Below, piece after piece: positions 33,644-42,993 of a DNA stretch of 52,646 nt; position 1 is the first letter of the stretch; each line of letters starts with the position of its first letter. Source of the DNA: CAZSVE01 sp964610175 (GTDB taxonomy: Bacteria > Pseudomonadota > Gammaproteobacteria > HK1); NCBI GenBank assembly GCA_964610175.1, contig CAZSVE010000011.1, forward strand, positions 1 through 52,646, in the 5' to 3' direction. Both the position numbers and the translations under genes were made by a program. Under the pieces are notes generated by a model. The model did not search any database. It was given only the letters and a program-made list of their open reading frames with translations, and was not told the DNA's origin.

Positions 33644-34732
33644 ATGAACCAACGTACCATTTTGTTGAATCCGGGGCCGGTTACCCTGACCGAGCGGGTA
33701 CGCCATGCCCTGTTACAGGAAGATCAATGCCATCGAGAGTTGGAATTCGCGGAACTCGTACTGGACATCAAACACCGCCTGCTCGATGTATATCCGGCAG
33801 CGCAGTCACGATATGAAGCCATTTTGCTCACCGGATCGGGTACCTGCGCCGTGGAGGCCATGTTGAACACCCTGGCGCCCCGCGAGCGCACTACCCTGGT
33901 GATTTGCAATGGCGTCTACGGAGAACGCATGGTGGCCATGCTGCAGGCTGCCGCTCGCCCGGTTGCAGCGGTACATTCCGCATGGGCGGACCCCATGGAT
34001 CTCGATGAAACCGAACGATTGCTGAAAAAGAGGCCCGACATCAGCCATGTTGCTGCCGTACACAATGAAACGACTACCGGCAGGCGCAATGACATCCAGG
34101 GTCTTGCAGATCTGTGTAAACAATACGGCAAGGTCTTGCTCCTGGATGCGGTATCCAGCTTCGCCGGGGAACGACTGGATTTCGATACCTGGCAACCCCT
34201 GGCGGTAGCGGCTGCCGCCAACAAGTGTCTACACGGCGTACCCGGTATCGCCTTTGTCATGGTTCGGAGCAGGCAGATCACGGAAGGAAAATCCCAAGCT
34301 GGAACCTTGTATCTGGACCTGTTCCGATATCACAACGAGCAACAAACCGGCTTTTCCCCTTTCACCCAGGCCGTACATGCCTGCCATGCCTTGCAAGAAG
34401 CCTTGCGGGAACTCGATGACCAGGGGGGATGGAAAGCCCGATACCGGCGCTACCGCGATCTCTCCACTCGTATCCGGGAAACCCTGAATGGTCTGGGAAT
34501 TCGGCGCTTTCTGGCCGAGGTAGACTATAGTGCCATGATCTCCTCTTTCTACCTGCCTCCTGGCTGGGATTATCCAGCGCTGCATGACGTTCTGCGCGAA
34601 GAAGGTTTCGTGATCTACGCGGGTCAGGGCAATCTACACAAGACGATGTTTCGCATCGCCAATATGGGGGATATTCGAAATACCGATCTGGATCGACTGT
34701 TCGGGGTATTCGCGGACAGGGTATGCCAATAA
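33644..34732 (+). CDS. phnW: 2-aminoethylphosphonate:pyruvate transaminase
   Basis: A 362-residue PLP-dependent class V aminotransferase. In this context it would run toward 2-aminoethylphosphonate from phosphonoacetaldehyde; the reaction is reversible and PhnW is best known from degradation. Visible features are ILLNPGPVTLTERVRHALLQ, LLTGSGTCAVEAMLNTLAP, AAVHNETTTGRRNDIQGLAD, LLLDAVSSFAGERLDF and the PLP lysine K194 in AAAANKCLHGVPGIAFVMV. No phosphonatase gene (phnX) accompanies it, which favours synthesis. ATG 33644 with AAGGTAGGG just upstream is preferred to ATG 33602. Confidence 0.94.
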   Translation: MNQRTILLNPGPVTLTERVRHALLQEDQCHRELEFAELVLDIKHRLLDVYPAAQSRYEAILLTGSGTCAVEAMLNTLAPRERTTLVICNGVYGERMVAMLQAAARPVAAVHSAWADPMDLDETERLLKKRPDISHVAAVHNETTTGRRNDIQGLADLCKQYGKVLLLDAVSSFAGERLDFDTWQPLAVAAAANKCLHGVPGIAFVMVRSRQITEGKSQAGTLYLDLFRYHNEQQTGFSPFTQAVHACHALQEALRELDDQGGWKARYRRYRDLSTRIRETLNGLGIRRFLAEVDYSAMISSFYLPPGWDYPALHDVLREEGFVIYAGQGNLHKTMFRIANMGDIRNTDLDRLFGVFADRVCQ

Positions 34733-34891
34733 TGATTCGTTCGACTCTCGGTGTGCCTACCTTCCGTATTTCCTGGCAAAGAAATGGTTTTATCTCCATT
34801 TACCGCTGACCTTCATGGCAACGGTTCATATTGAGGATCCATTACCCCCGACGATAAAGCATCCTCTTCCCGCCCGAGGGAATAACCATAC

Positions 34892-34957
34892 CTGGCGAAG
34901 CTTCTTCGCTCGAAAAACTTGACTTATTTGCGAAGAGGAGCGGGAAATAAACGAATT
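34892..34957 (+). repeat. Dispersed repeat family A, short copy
   Basis: CTGGCGAAGCTTCTTCGCTC, GAAAAACTTGACTTATTTGC and GAGCGGGAAATAAACGAA. The middle is deleted. It is directly joined to the variant copy that follows. Confidence 0.75.
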
Positions 34958-35060
34958 AGCGAGGCTTCGCCTCAGACCAATAAACGATAATCCTGCGCTA
35001 GTAAAGAACCGTTAAAACTTGACTCATTCGTAAAGCCGAGCGGGAAATAAACGAATTAGT
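34958..35060 (+). repeat. Dispersed repeat family A, variant copy (tandem)
   Basis: TAGCGAGGCTTCGCCTCAGA, ACCAATAAACGATAATCC, TGCGCTAGTAAAGAACCG, CTTGACTCATTCGTAAAGCC and GAGCGGGAAATAAACGAATT. It is the twin of 5236-5335. The remaining 147 bases to tRNA-Val show no gene. Confidence 0.85.
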
Positions 35061-35207
35061 TCCGCCACATGAAAAATGCACGAAAAACGACAAATTGACG
35101 GACACCAGGATCGAATCCGGCTCAGAAACCCCTTTCTGTCACGGTTACGGCTTGCTTCCTATACCACGAAGCTGTATCTTCCCGTCCCGTAGGATCTTCT
35201 ATGGGAA

Positions 35208-35282
<75 letters not shown>

Positions 35283-35544
35283 ATTCAATACCCATCGACC
35301 CCCTCACCATGGGATCCGGTGCCGCGGGACTTGGCAACCCCCCGCAAGCATGGCCTTTTCGATATCTTCTATCGAGAAAAAAAGCTCGGCGCAATCGAAA
35401 TCGACAACCTCACCATGGTGAGGTTCGCGTTTCCTTCGGCATCGCCGACCCGGATTCGGGACCGATGTTCTCCCTCCTCCATTAATCCCAGAGCTCGGCG
35501 ATCCGGAATCGAAGATATGGAATGATGCTTGAAATCGGAACGCT

Positions 35545-36993
35545 ATGAAGCAATCTCTGCAAATCCACATAGGCCAACAACTTACGATATCTCCGCAACT
35601 GCAACAGTCGATACGGCTATTACAGTTGTCCAGCCTCGAATTGGAAGTAGAAATCCAACAGGTCCTGGAATCCAACATAATGCTCGAGTTCGAAGACACG
35701 GGGGAAAATCAGCTAAATGGCACGACGCGGGAAAACGGCACTGGAACCAACGAGGATGATGCGGAGCCAGACATACAACCCACTGATATTCCACAGGAAT
35801 TGCCAATCGATACGGCATGGGAAGATATCTACGACCCCGGATTACAAGGTCCATCCGAAGGATCGAATGCCCGCACCGATATCGGTAACCGGGGGAGCAA
35901 TGCGGAAAGATTACAGGATTACCTGAACCGACAAGCGGATCTATGCCATTTCAACGAAACCGACCAGCTTATCGCAATCACAATCATCGATGCCATCGAT
36001 GACAATGGCTATCTCCGGAGCGATATAGAGCACATTCATCAAAGCCTTTCGCGCGACGACCACGAAATCGGCCTCGATGAGATCGAGGCGGTATTACATC
36101 GAATTCAAAGCTTTGAACCAACCGGCGTCGGTGCGCGAGACCTGCGCGACTGTCTGTTACTGCAATTGCGCGCGCTTGCTCGAGAAACCCCTTGGCGAGA
36201 ACAGGCCATGGAACTCATCGAGCAGCATTTGGACCTGTTGGAGCATCATAACTACAATAAACTGATGCAACGCATGGCACTCGATCGAGATCGCCTGCAA
36301 CAGGTCATCTCACTCATTCAATCCCTTAATCCGCGTCCCGGATCTTTGGTCGATTCGACCCCCACCCCCTACATAACCCCGGATATCTTCGTCAGGAAGA
36401 TCGATGGCCACTGGCACGTGGACCTCAACCCTGAAGCAATGCCCAGAATACGCCTGAATCCCAGTTATGCGGGGTTGGTGCGCCGAGCGGACAACAGCGC
36501 CGATAACTCGACATTGAGGGCGCATCTGCAAGAGGCACGCTGGTTTTTGAAAAGCCTGCGAAGCCGAAACGATACGCTGCTGAAGGTTGCATCCTGCATC
36601 GTGAAGCGTCAACAGGCATTTCTGGAGTACGGAGAAGAGGCCATGCGACCCATGGTAACCCAGGACATCGCCGACGCAGTTGGTGTACATGCATCCACCA
36701 TCTCTCGGGTTACCACGCGGAAGTATATACATGCCCCCTGTGGCGTATACGAATTAAAATCCCTGTTTTCGACTCATGTTAGCACGCAAGCGGGCGGAAA
36801 GACCTCCGCTACTGCCGTTCGCGCCCTCATCAAAAAACTTATTGCCGCCGAAGACGCACAAAGCCCTATAAGCGACGCGAAGCTTGCAAGTATCCTTTCG
36901 GAACAGGGCGTCACAGTGGCCCGCAGAACCGTTGCCAAGTACCGCGAAATGCTGGGGATTCCCCCCTCGAGCGAAAGAAGGCAGTTGTTGTAA
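35545..36993 (+). CDS. rpoN: RNA polymerase sigma-54 factor
   Basis: A 482-residue sigma-54. The glutamine-rich activator-contact region I is MKQSLQIHIGQQLTISPQLQ then QSIRLLQLSSLELEVEIQQV. An acidic region II (about 55-120) follows, then the core-binding region (FEPTGVGARDLRDCLLLQLR) and the C-terminal DNA-binding part with RPMVTQDIADAVGVHASTIS, RVTTRKYIHAPCGVYELKSL and the RpoN box ARRTVAKYRE. Its usual operon partners (lptB upstream; hpf and ptsN downstream) are missing on both sides, so the gene has been relocated. It directs transcription from -24/-12 promoters with enhancer-binding activators, often for nitrogen and motility genes. Confidence 0.97.
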   Translation: MKQSLQIHIGQQLTISPQLQQSIRLLQLSSLELEVEIQQVLESNIMLEFEDTGENQLNGTTRENGTGTNEDDAEPDIQPTDIPQELPIDTAWEDIYDPGLQGPSEGSNARTDIGNRGSNAERLQDYLNRQADLCHFNETDQLIAITIIDAIDDNGYLRSDIEHIHQSLSRDDHEIGLDEIEAVLHRIQSFEPTGVGARDLRDCLLLQLRALARETPWREQAMELIEQHLDLLEHHNYNKLMQRMALDRDRLQQVISLIQSLNPRPGSLVDSTPTPYITPDIFVRKIDGHWHVDLNPEAMPRIRLNPSYAGLVRRADNSADNSTLRAHLQEARWFLKSLRSRNDTLLKVASCIVKRQQAFLEYGEEAMRPMVTQDIADAVGVHASTISRVTTRKYIHAPCGVYELKSLFSTHVSTQAGGKTSATAVRALIKKLIAAEDAQSPISDAKLASILSEQGVTVARRTVAKYREMLGIPPSSERRQLL

Positions 36994-37170
36994 CGCTTCG
37001 AAAGCCATCAACGGAACGCTTGGAACCGTGGAGGCAGTCCCTCCATCCCTGCGAAGTTATCTCCCCTATTCCATGGCATCTAGTCCTCCAGGGAAGCAGG
37101 ATTCCATAAAGCGCAACACAACCCCCAACGGGGTTTGTTGCTCACACCGACGCGGGATCTGCCAAAGCTT

Positions 37171-39660
37171 TTATGCGGGCACCACCTTCACCGCATTTTT
37201 CTTGAAATCGGTTTCCTTGGAAATGGGACAAGTGGCATCCAAGGTCAGCTTGTTTACAAGGCGACCGGCATCGAACCAGGGGATAAATACCATACCTTCC
37301 GGCATCAGGTTACGTCCCCGTGTCTCTACACGCGCCTCGATCCGACCGCGCCTGGAAATTATTTTGCAATTCATGCCGCGCTTGAGATTACGCCGTTTTG
37401 CATCTTGTGGATGCATGAATACCAGGGCATCCGGAAACGCCCGATACAGTTCGGGAACCCTGCGGGTCATGGAACCGGAATGCCAGTGTTCCAGTACCCG
37501 ACCGCTGGAGAGCCAAAGATCGTACTCATCATCCGGAGCCTCGGCGGGGGGTTCGTAAGGTAACGCGAAGATGACGGCGCGACCATCCGGCTTCCCGTAA
37601 AAATGCATGCCCTTCCCTGCTTTGACGTAGGGGTCATAGCCCTCGCGGAAACGCCACAGGGTCTCTTTTCCATCCACCACCGGCCAGCGCATACCACGCA
37701 TCTTGTGATAGGTATCGAAAGGTGCCAAATCATGGGCCTTACCGCGTCCGAAACCGGCATATTCCTCGAAGAGACCCTTTTGCACATAGAAACCGAAATA
37801 CCGAGATTCGTCATTGTCGAAGCCCTGGGCAGTCTCCGCCAGAGGATACTTATCCACCTCGCCATTTTCGAACAGTACCTCGAACAGGGTCTTGCCACGA
37901 TAGGATGGCTTTTTGGCAATCAGTTCTTCGGGCCAGACGTCTTCCACGGTAAAACGCTTGGCAAACTCCATGATCTGCCAGAGATCGGATTTGGCATCCC
38001 CGGGCGCCTTGACCTGCTGACGCCAAAACTGGGTACGACGCTCGGCATTTCCGTAGGCGCCTTCCTTTTCCACCCACATGGCAGTAGGCAGAATCAGGTC
38101 CGCAGCCTGGGCCGAAACAGTGGGATAGGGATCGGACACCACAATGAAATTGTCCGGGTTACGCCAGCCGGGCCACATCTCATCATTGATATTGGGGCCG
38201 GCCTGCATATTGTTGTTGCACATCTGCCAATAGCAGTTGATCTTGCTATCCTTGAGATGACGCTGCATCAATACGGCATGGGCACCGACCTTGGGGTTGA
38301 TGGTGCCTTCGGGCAGCTTCCATATTTTTTCGGCAACGGCGCGGTGTTCCGGTTTCTTTACCACCATGTCCGCAGGCAGACGATGGGCAAAGGTGCCCAC
38401 CTCACGGGCCGTACCGCAGGCCGAGGGTTGACCGGTAAGGGAGAACGGACCATTCCCGGGCTCGGAGATCTTGCCGGTTAGAAGATGGATGTTATAGATG
38501 AGATTGTTCATCCAGGTGCCACGGGTATGCTGATTGACACCCATGGTCCAGAAAGAAACGACCTTGCGATCCGGATCGGCAAAGAGCCTCGCCAAGGCGA
38601 TAAGGTCTTTCTCCGGGACTCCGGAGAGTTCACTGGCCTTCTCCACCGTGTATTCGGAAACGAACTCCTTGTAGGCCGCAAAGTCCATGGATTCCGATCC
38701 GCCTTGCTTCTTTGCGTTTTTGGCTCGTTGCTCGCGTGGATCTTCGGGGCGCAGTCCGTAACCGATATCCGGATTTCCTTTGCGGAAGTTGATGTGCTGT
38801 CGGGCGAACACCTCATCCACTGCCCCGTTTTGGATAATGTAATTGGCGATGAAGTTGGCAATGGCAAGGTCGGATTGAGGATGAAACACGATTGGGAGGT
38901 CGGCCAATTCGAAACAACGATGTTTGAAGGTGGACAATACCGCAACCTTACACTCGGGATGGGTCAGGCGGCGATTCGTGAGACGGGACCACAGGATCGG
39001 ATGCATCTCTGCCATATTGGCCCCCCATAGCACGAAGGCATCGGCATGTTCCAGGTCATCGTAACAACCCATGGGTTCGTCGATACCGAAGGTGCGGATG
39101 AAACCGGCCACCGCCGAGGCCATGCAATGGCGAGCATTGGGGTCCAGATGATTGGAACGAAAACCGGCCTTGTATAGTTTGGCCGCCGCGTACCCCTCCC
39201 AAACCGTCCATTGGCCGGATCCGAACATGGCTATCCCTTCCGGACCCTGTTTCTTCAAGGCCTCCTTCCATTTTTCGGCCATCACGTCGAAGGCTTCCTC
39301 CCAGGAAATCGGCTCGAAATCACCATTCTTATCGTATTCCCCCATGCGTTTGCGTAGCAACGGCTGGGTAAGGCGGTCCTCCCCGTACAAGATCTTGCCA
39401 AGAAAATACCCTTTGATGCAGTTAAGGCCTCGGTTCACCGGCGCATCCGGGTCACCCTGGGTAGCAACCACTCGACCATCCTTCACCCCGACCAATACAG
39501 AACAACCGGTGCCACAATAGCGACAAGCTGCCTTATCCCAACGGATCTTCTCGCCACCTTTCGGTTTGGCAACCACAACACCGGGAATGCTTATTCCTGC
39601 TATGGCCGCACACGCGGCTACGGCTTGGGTCTTGATGAATTCACGGCGAGTTACTTTCAT
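37171..39660 (-). CDS. napA: Periplasmic nitrate reductase catalytic subunit
   Basis: An 829-residue molybdopterin enzyme reducing nitrate to nitrite in the periplasm. The twin-arginine signal TRREFIKTQAVAACAAIAG ends near residue 31. The N-terminal [4Fe-4S] cluster uses C46, C49, C53 and C81 (CRYCGTGC ... GLNCIKGYF). The Mo-coordinating cysteine is C179 (DPNARHCMASAVAG). The bis-MGD regions (LTGQPSACGTAREVGTFAHR, then MCNNNMQAGPN) and the C-terminal beta-barrel (SSGRVLEHWHSGSMTRRVPE) are complete. napD precedes it with a 20-base overlap. napB, napC, napF, napG and napH are not in the window, so the electron route to NapA must be encoded elsewhere. A GAGAGGA ribosome binding site precedes ATG 39660. 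Confidence 0.97.
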   Translation of the reverse strand: MKVTRREFIKTQAVAACAAIAGISIPGVVVAKPKGGEKIRWDKAACRYCGTGCSVLVGVKDGRVVATQGDPDAPVNRGLNCIKGYFLGKILYGEDRLTQPLLRKRMGEYDKNGDFEPISWEEAFDVMAEKWKEALKKQGPEGIAMFGSGQWTVWEGYAAAKLYKAGFRSNHLDPNARHCMASAVAGFIRTFGIDEPMGCYDDLEHADAFVLWGANMAEMHPILWSRLTNRRLTHPECKVAVLSTFKHRCFELADLPIVFHPQSDLAIANFIANYIIQNGAVDEVFARQHINFRKGNPDIGYGLRPEDPREQRAKNAKKQGGSESMDFAAYKEFVSEYTVEKASELSGVPEKDLIALARLFADPDRKVVSFWTMGVNQHTRGTWMNNLIYNIHLLTGKISEPGNGPFSLTGQPSACGTAREVGTFAHRLPADMVVKKPEHRAVAEKIWKLPEGTINPKVGAHAVLMQRHLKDSKINCYWQMCNNNMQAGPNINDEMWPGWRNPDNFIVVSDPYPTVSAQAADLILPTAMWVEKEGAYGNAERRTQFWRQQVKAPGDAKSDLWQIMEFAKRFTVEDVWPEELIAKKPSYRGKTLFEVLFENGEVDKYPLAETAQGFDNDESRYFGFYVQKGLFEEYAGFGRGKAHDLAPFDTYHKMRGMRWPVVDGKETLWRFREGYDPYVKAGKGMHFYGKPDGRAVIFALPYEPPAEAPDDEYDLWLSSGRVLEHWHSGSMTRRVPELYRAFPDALVFMHPQDAKRRNLKRGMNCKIISRRGRIEARVETRGRNLMPEGMVFIPWFDAGRLVNKLTLDATCPISKETDFKKNAVKVVPA

Positions 39661-39970
39661 GGGGGATCCTCTCTTCAGTTTCTACCGATAATTGGATTTG
39701 ATCGTCTTCGAAGTCGTTTTCGTGAAAGTGATATACCAAATTGGCATCGATGACGCCATCAATGTCACGAAGACCAAGGACGATCTCGCCAAACTGCGTT
39801 GGGTCATTTCCTTCCACGGTAATAATCATCCTTCCATCGGGTAAGGTGGCATGGATCTCGACACCTGTTATTTCACGTAATGTGTTCTGAACAGTCTCCG
39901 AGCATTTCGGCTGTGTATATAACAGTATACTGCACAGATCCACGTTTTCGTACCCTAACCCTATTCCCAT
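39641..39970 (-). CDS. napD: NapD, chaperone for NapA maturation
   Basis: A 109-residue cytoplasmic chaperone that binds the NapA twin-arginine signal until the cofactor is inserted. The ferredoxin-like fold pattern is VDLCSILLYTQPKCSETVQN, ITGVEIHATLPDGRMIITVE and GLRDIDGVIDANLVYHFHE. The reading frame overlaps the napA start by 20 bases, so translation is coupled. ATG 39970 is given as the start, but GTG 39943 gives a length closer to the family and has TTAGGG upstream, so the first nine residues are doubtful. Confidence 0.88.
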   Translation of the reverse strand: MGIGLGYENVDLCSILLYTQPKCSETVQNTLREITGVEIHATLPDGRMIITVEGNDPTQFGEIVLGLRDIDGVIDANLVYHFHENDFEDDQIQLSVETEERIPHESNSP

Positions 39971-40172
39971 TGAAGGACTTTATACCACCTGCTATTTCCC
40001 TGTTTTTTTGCGCGCATTCTTTGCCGTAGCCCTGTAGAACAACCGGCAGGCAACGAGCCACATCAATGAATCAGACTTTGGTCAATGCAGTTCATGTTAT
40101 GGTCTGTGGTTCACCTAACAGATCATTCCGCTCTACAGAGGCTTTCCTAATCTTGGCTGTGCCCCCGGTCCG

Positions 40173-40282
40173 TTTGTTTATTTCCCGCTCATCTTCGCGG
40201 ATGAGTCAAGTTTTTCCGAAACGCCGGTTTTGGTTTGACTGATACCCAAATCATGTCGGTTTGAGGCGAAGCTTTACTAAAA
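40173..40282 (-). repeat. Dispersed repeat family A, reversed copy
   Basis: Plus-strand view: TTTGTTTATTTCCCGCTCAT, GATGAGTCAAGTTTTTCCGA, AACGCCGGTTTTGGTTTGAC, ATCATGTCGGTTTGAGGCG and AAGCTTTAC. It lies upstream of napD. The 200 bases between it and napD hold no gene. Confidence 0.85.
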
Positions 40283-40405
40283 TTGACCTTGGCGCACGGA
40301 CGTACAGAATAATTTACCGCAAACAGAGATTCTCGATCTCGCTTGGGAAAAGGCTTATAGTTTGATTTGAATTTCTTCAGTCGGAAGATTTTCTGCTCTT
40401 TTTCA

Positions 40406-40497
40406 GAACATGTTAGCGCTTTGCGCCAAGACTGAAGCGGGATGGGTCTTCGCGCGCGTATCGGTTCTCTCAGAGATTTTTTCCGATACTTGGAAAC
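40406..40497 (+). repeat. Dispersed repeat family B, copy 6
   Basis: GAACATGTTAGCGCTTTGCG, CCAAGACTGAAGCGGGATGG, GTCTTCGCGCGCGTATCGG and TTTTTTCCGATACTTGG. Same orientation as the family A copy that follows. Confidence 0.82.
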
Positions 40498-40517
40498 AAT
40501 AGGCCAGTCGAAAGACT

Positions 40518-40631
40518 CTAGCGAAGCTTCGCCTCAAACCGATGAAGCATGATTGAGTCTTGGTAAGGCGGAATTGGCGCCTTGTAAAACTTGATCCAAT
40601 TGTGAAGCTGAGCGGGAAATAAACAAATTAG
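40518..40631 (+). repeat. Dispersed repeat family A
   Basis: CTAGCGAAGCTTCGCCTCAA, ACCGATGAAGCATGATTG, GGTAAGGCGGAATTGGCG, AACTTGATCCAATTGTG and GAGCGGGAAATAAACAAATT, ending AG. One of the best-preserved copies. Confidence 0.88.
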
Positions 40632-40791
40632 TAGTCATTTCCAATCCAACGGATATCTAAATTTTTCGAGATTACGACTAAGACCCGTTACGCTATTTAG
40701 CTTCAAGAATGGGGTTTTCAAAGGTGGGAAAGTTTCAAGGGTAGGAAATTCCGAGAGTAAGAAACTTGGTATATATTTTTCGCGGTTATCG

Positions 40792-40820
40792 AACGATGCG
40801 GTGCTCTACACCGCATCGTT
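40792..40820 (-). terminator. Perfect 12-bp hairpin after the oadB stop
   Basis: AACGATGCGGTG (40792-40803) pairs with CACCGCATCGTT (40809-40820) across a CTCTA loop, 16 bases beyond the oadB stop on the minus strand. No T-run on that strand, but the position suits the end of the decarboxylase operon. Confidence 0.55.
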
Positions 40821-40835
40821 TCTAGTTTTACGCCT

Positions 40836-42266
40836 TTAACCTAGTGCGGAGAGCAACACACCAGCGGCTACAGCGGAACCGATAACCCCAGCTACATTCG
40901 GACCCATGGCATGCATCAACAGGAAATTATGGGGATCTTCTTTTTGTCCTACGTTATGGACTACCCGCGCGGCCATGGGAACGGCAGAGACACCGGCGGC
41001 CCCGATAAGTGGATTGATAGGTTTATTGCCGATCTTGTTCAAGAATTTAGCCAATAATACACCACACCCAGTAGCGATAATGAACGCAACAATCCCCATG
41101 GCGAAGATACCGATGGTTTGCCACGTAAGAAAGGTTGCTGCCTGGGTTTTGGCACCGATCGATATGCCTAGCATAATGGTTACGATATCGATCAACGCAT
41201 TTTGCGCCGTCTTGGAGAGGCGATCCGTTACCAAACTCTCGCGCAGCAGATTCCCGAAAAACAACATGCCAAGCAACGGCAACGCGGCGGGGGTAATGAA
41301 TGCGGTAAGCAGAAAGCCCATTATCGGAAACATAATGCGAGTCCTGCGGGATACGTCGGTCGGAGGATCCATCCGAATGAGTCGCTCTTTCTTGGTAGTA
41401 AGAGCCTTCATGATAGGGGGTTGGATGATAGGTACCATAGCCATATAGCTATACGCCGCCAATGCCACTGCACCTAACAGATCCGGGGCGAGGGCCGTAC
41501 ACACAAAGATGGAAGTAGGCCCATCGGCTCCCCCGATGATGCCAATGGAAGCGGCTTCTTTTATATCGAAACCGATCAACAAGGCACCCAACAATGCACC
41601 AAAGATGCCAATCTGGGCGGATGCCCCCAAAAGAAGAGTTCGCGGATTACTCAACATCGGACCAAAATCCGTGAGTGCACCAACTCCCAGAAAGATAAGA
41701 GGTGGAAATATCCCCAGTGCTACCCCTTGAAAGATCAAGTAGAAAAATCCAGCATTCCGAACATCCTGGTTCTCCGGTTGAATAATTACAGGATAGCGGT
41801 TATCCGGTGCCTGTTTTTCCGCAAAAACATATCGACCCTGTCCCATATCGATAATGGAAGGGCTTTTGATCTCCCCCTGGTAGGTAAGCTTGGTATGCTC
41901 ATTGACGATAATCGCTTCGTCATTTCCATTTTCGACAGCAAGCTTCCCTTCCTGACTGTTGTGATAAGGTATACTGGACTCCAGGGGAATAATGGCTCCT
42001 TGGAGTTCTTTTTTGACAACCTTATAATAATGGAGATCGGCTTCACTAGTAGGACCATCATATACACCGAGGCTCAACGAGCGTGTGTCATAGGGGATGT
42101 TACCGACGAGAATCCCGAAACCGATGGGAACAAGCAGCAACGGCTCGAATCGCTTCGCGATAGCCAAATAGATAAAGAGGAAACCGATCAGGATCATTAC
42201 TCCGTTTCCCCATTGGAACTGACCAAAGCCGGATTGATTGAGGAAATTTATAACGGTATCGTACAT
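40836..42266 (-). CDS. oadB: Na+-translocating decarboxylase beta subunit
   Basis: A 476-residue polytopic membrane subunit that couples decarboxylation on the biotin carrier to Na+ export. Diagnostic segments are AKRFEPLLLVPIGFGILVGN, GVALGIFPPLIFLGVGALTD, the Na+ site ASIGIIGGADGPTSIFVCTA, IGAAGVSAVPMAARVVHNVG and the C-terminal LLMHAMGPNVAGVIGSAVAA. The first two membrane segments are separated by about 110 extra residues (about 59-170: DTRSLSLGVYDGPTSEADLH onward), a soluble domain probably in the periplasm. Family members normally have only a short loop there. It is the last gene of the operon, 252 bases behind the biotin carrier. Confidence 0.95.
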   Translation of the reverse strand: MYDTVINFLNQSGFGQFQWGNGVMILIGFLFIYLAIAKRFEPLLLVPIGFGILVGNIPYDTRSLSLGVYDGPTSEADLHYYKVVKKELQGAIIPLESSIPYHNSQEGKLAVENGNDEAIIVNEHTKLTYQGEIKSPSIIDMGQGRYVFAEKQAPDNRYPVIIQPENQDVRNAGFFYLIFQGVALGIFPPLIFLGVGALTDFGPMLSNPRTLLLGASAQIGIFGALLGALLIGFDIKEAASIGIIGGADGPTSIFVCTALAPDLLGAVALAAYSYMAMVPIIQPPIMKALTTKKERLIRMDPPTDVSRRTRIMFPIMGFLLTAFITPAALPLLGMLFFGNLLRESLVTDRLSKTAQNALIDIVTIMLGISIGAKTQAATFLTWQTIGIFAMGIVAFIIATGCGVLLAKFLNKIGNKPINPLIGAAGVSAVPMAARVVHNVGQKEDPHNFLLMHAMGPNVAGVIGSAVAAGVLLSALG

Positions 42267-42518
42267 GAACGTCGCGTCCCCGTGACTACACGTTGGCAGA
42301 CAAAAAAGAACGCATTGTCGGCCAGCATTGATAACAACTTGGTTTTATCCCCACCCTCACGTGTTCCGCTTAACAGTCTTCATATTGTACTTTGGGTCAG
42401 GATTTCCGTAGCAGGAATTTACGACGCATAACTTGCTAGGACTCAAGCTTAAACTCAGGCGCAGGATCATTTCTTTGCGTACATTCCATTAGACGCATAC
42501 TGGATTTTTACGGTAGCA

Positions 42519-42929
42519 CTACTCGAACTCGATCAAAAGCTGTCCCTGACTGACAGCATCTCCCTCTGCAACCGCGATATTCTTGATCGTTCCTGCCATG
42601 GTAGAAACAACATTGGTTTCCATCTTCATGGCTTCCAGAATCAGTAAATCCTGATTAGCCTCGACAACATCTCCAACTTTGCTTAAGACCTTGAATACTG
42701 TACCGGAAAGGGGGCTAGAAATGGTTTTCTCACCATTGTCGCCAGATGACCCTGCTTTAGAGGGGGCTTGTTTCGTCGCAGCAGCAGGTGCAGCAGGTGC
42801 AGCAGGTGCAGTCGATGGTAGTTTTGGAGCAGGACCAGACGCCCCTGAAGGCAGAGCAGAACCACCCTCATCAATAAATTCGACATCGAGATCGTAGGTA
42901 ACGCCGTCAAGTGTAATCCTAAGTTTCAT
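42519..42929 (-). CDS. mmdC: Biotin carrier subunit of the decarboxylase
   Basis: A 136-residue protein: a short N-terminal beta domain (MKLRITLDGVTYDLDVEFID), an Ala/Pro-rich flexible linker (about 35-60; APAAPAAPAAATK), and a biotinyl domain ending in the attachment motif EAMKMET with K102 as the biotin site. It carries the carboxyl group from the carboxyltransferase to the membrane pump. The linker is encoded by a simple repeat (GCAGGTGCAGCAGGTGCAGC on the plus strand). Separate biotin carriers of this form belong to methylmalonyl-CoA, malonyl-CoA or glutaconyl-CoA decarboxylases. Confidence 0.93.
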   Translation of the reverse strand: MKLRITLDGVTYDLDVEFIDEGGSALPSGASGPAPKLPSTAPAAPAAPAAATKQAPSKAGSSGDNGEKTISSPLSGTVFKVLSKVGDVVEANQDLLILEAMKMETNVVSTMAGTIKNIAVAEGDAVSQGQLLIEFE

Positions 42930-42993
42930 GGCTACCGTTTCTCATGAGAGTAAAATTGAAATAAAAGGAATGATTTACCGAATTGTTGAATTC

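Noticed and set aside
33644..34732. Reading phnW as part of AEP degradation
   Set aside because: No phnX phosphonatase or phosphonate transporter is nearby, while phosphonopyruvate decarboxylase is directly upstream and PEP mutase is in the window.
42781..42815. Possible short CRISPR-like direct repeats (GCAGCAGGT units)
   Set aside because: These are the Ala/Pro linker codons of the biotin carrier gene; there are no spacers. No CRISPR array was seen in the window.
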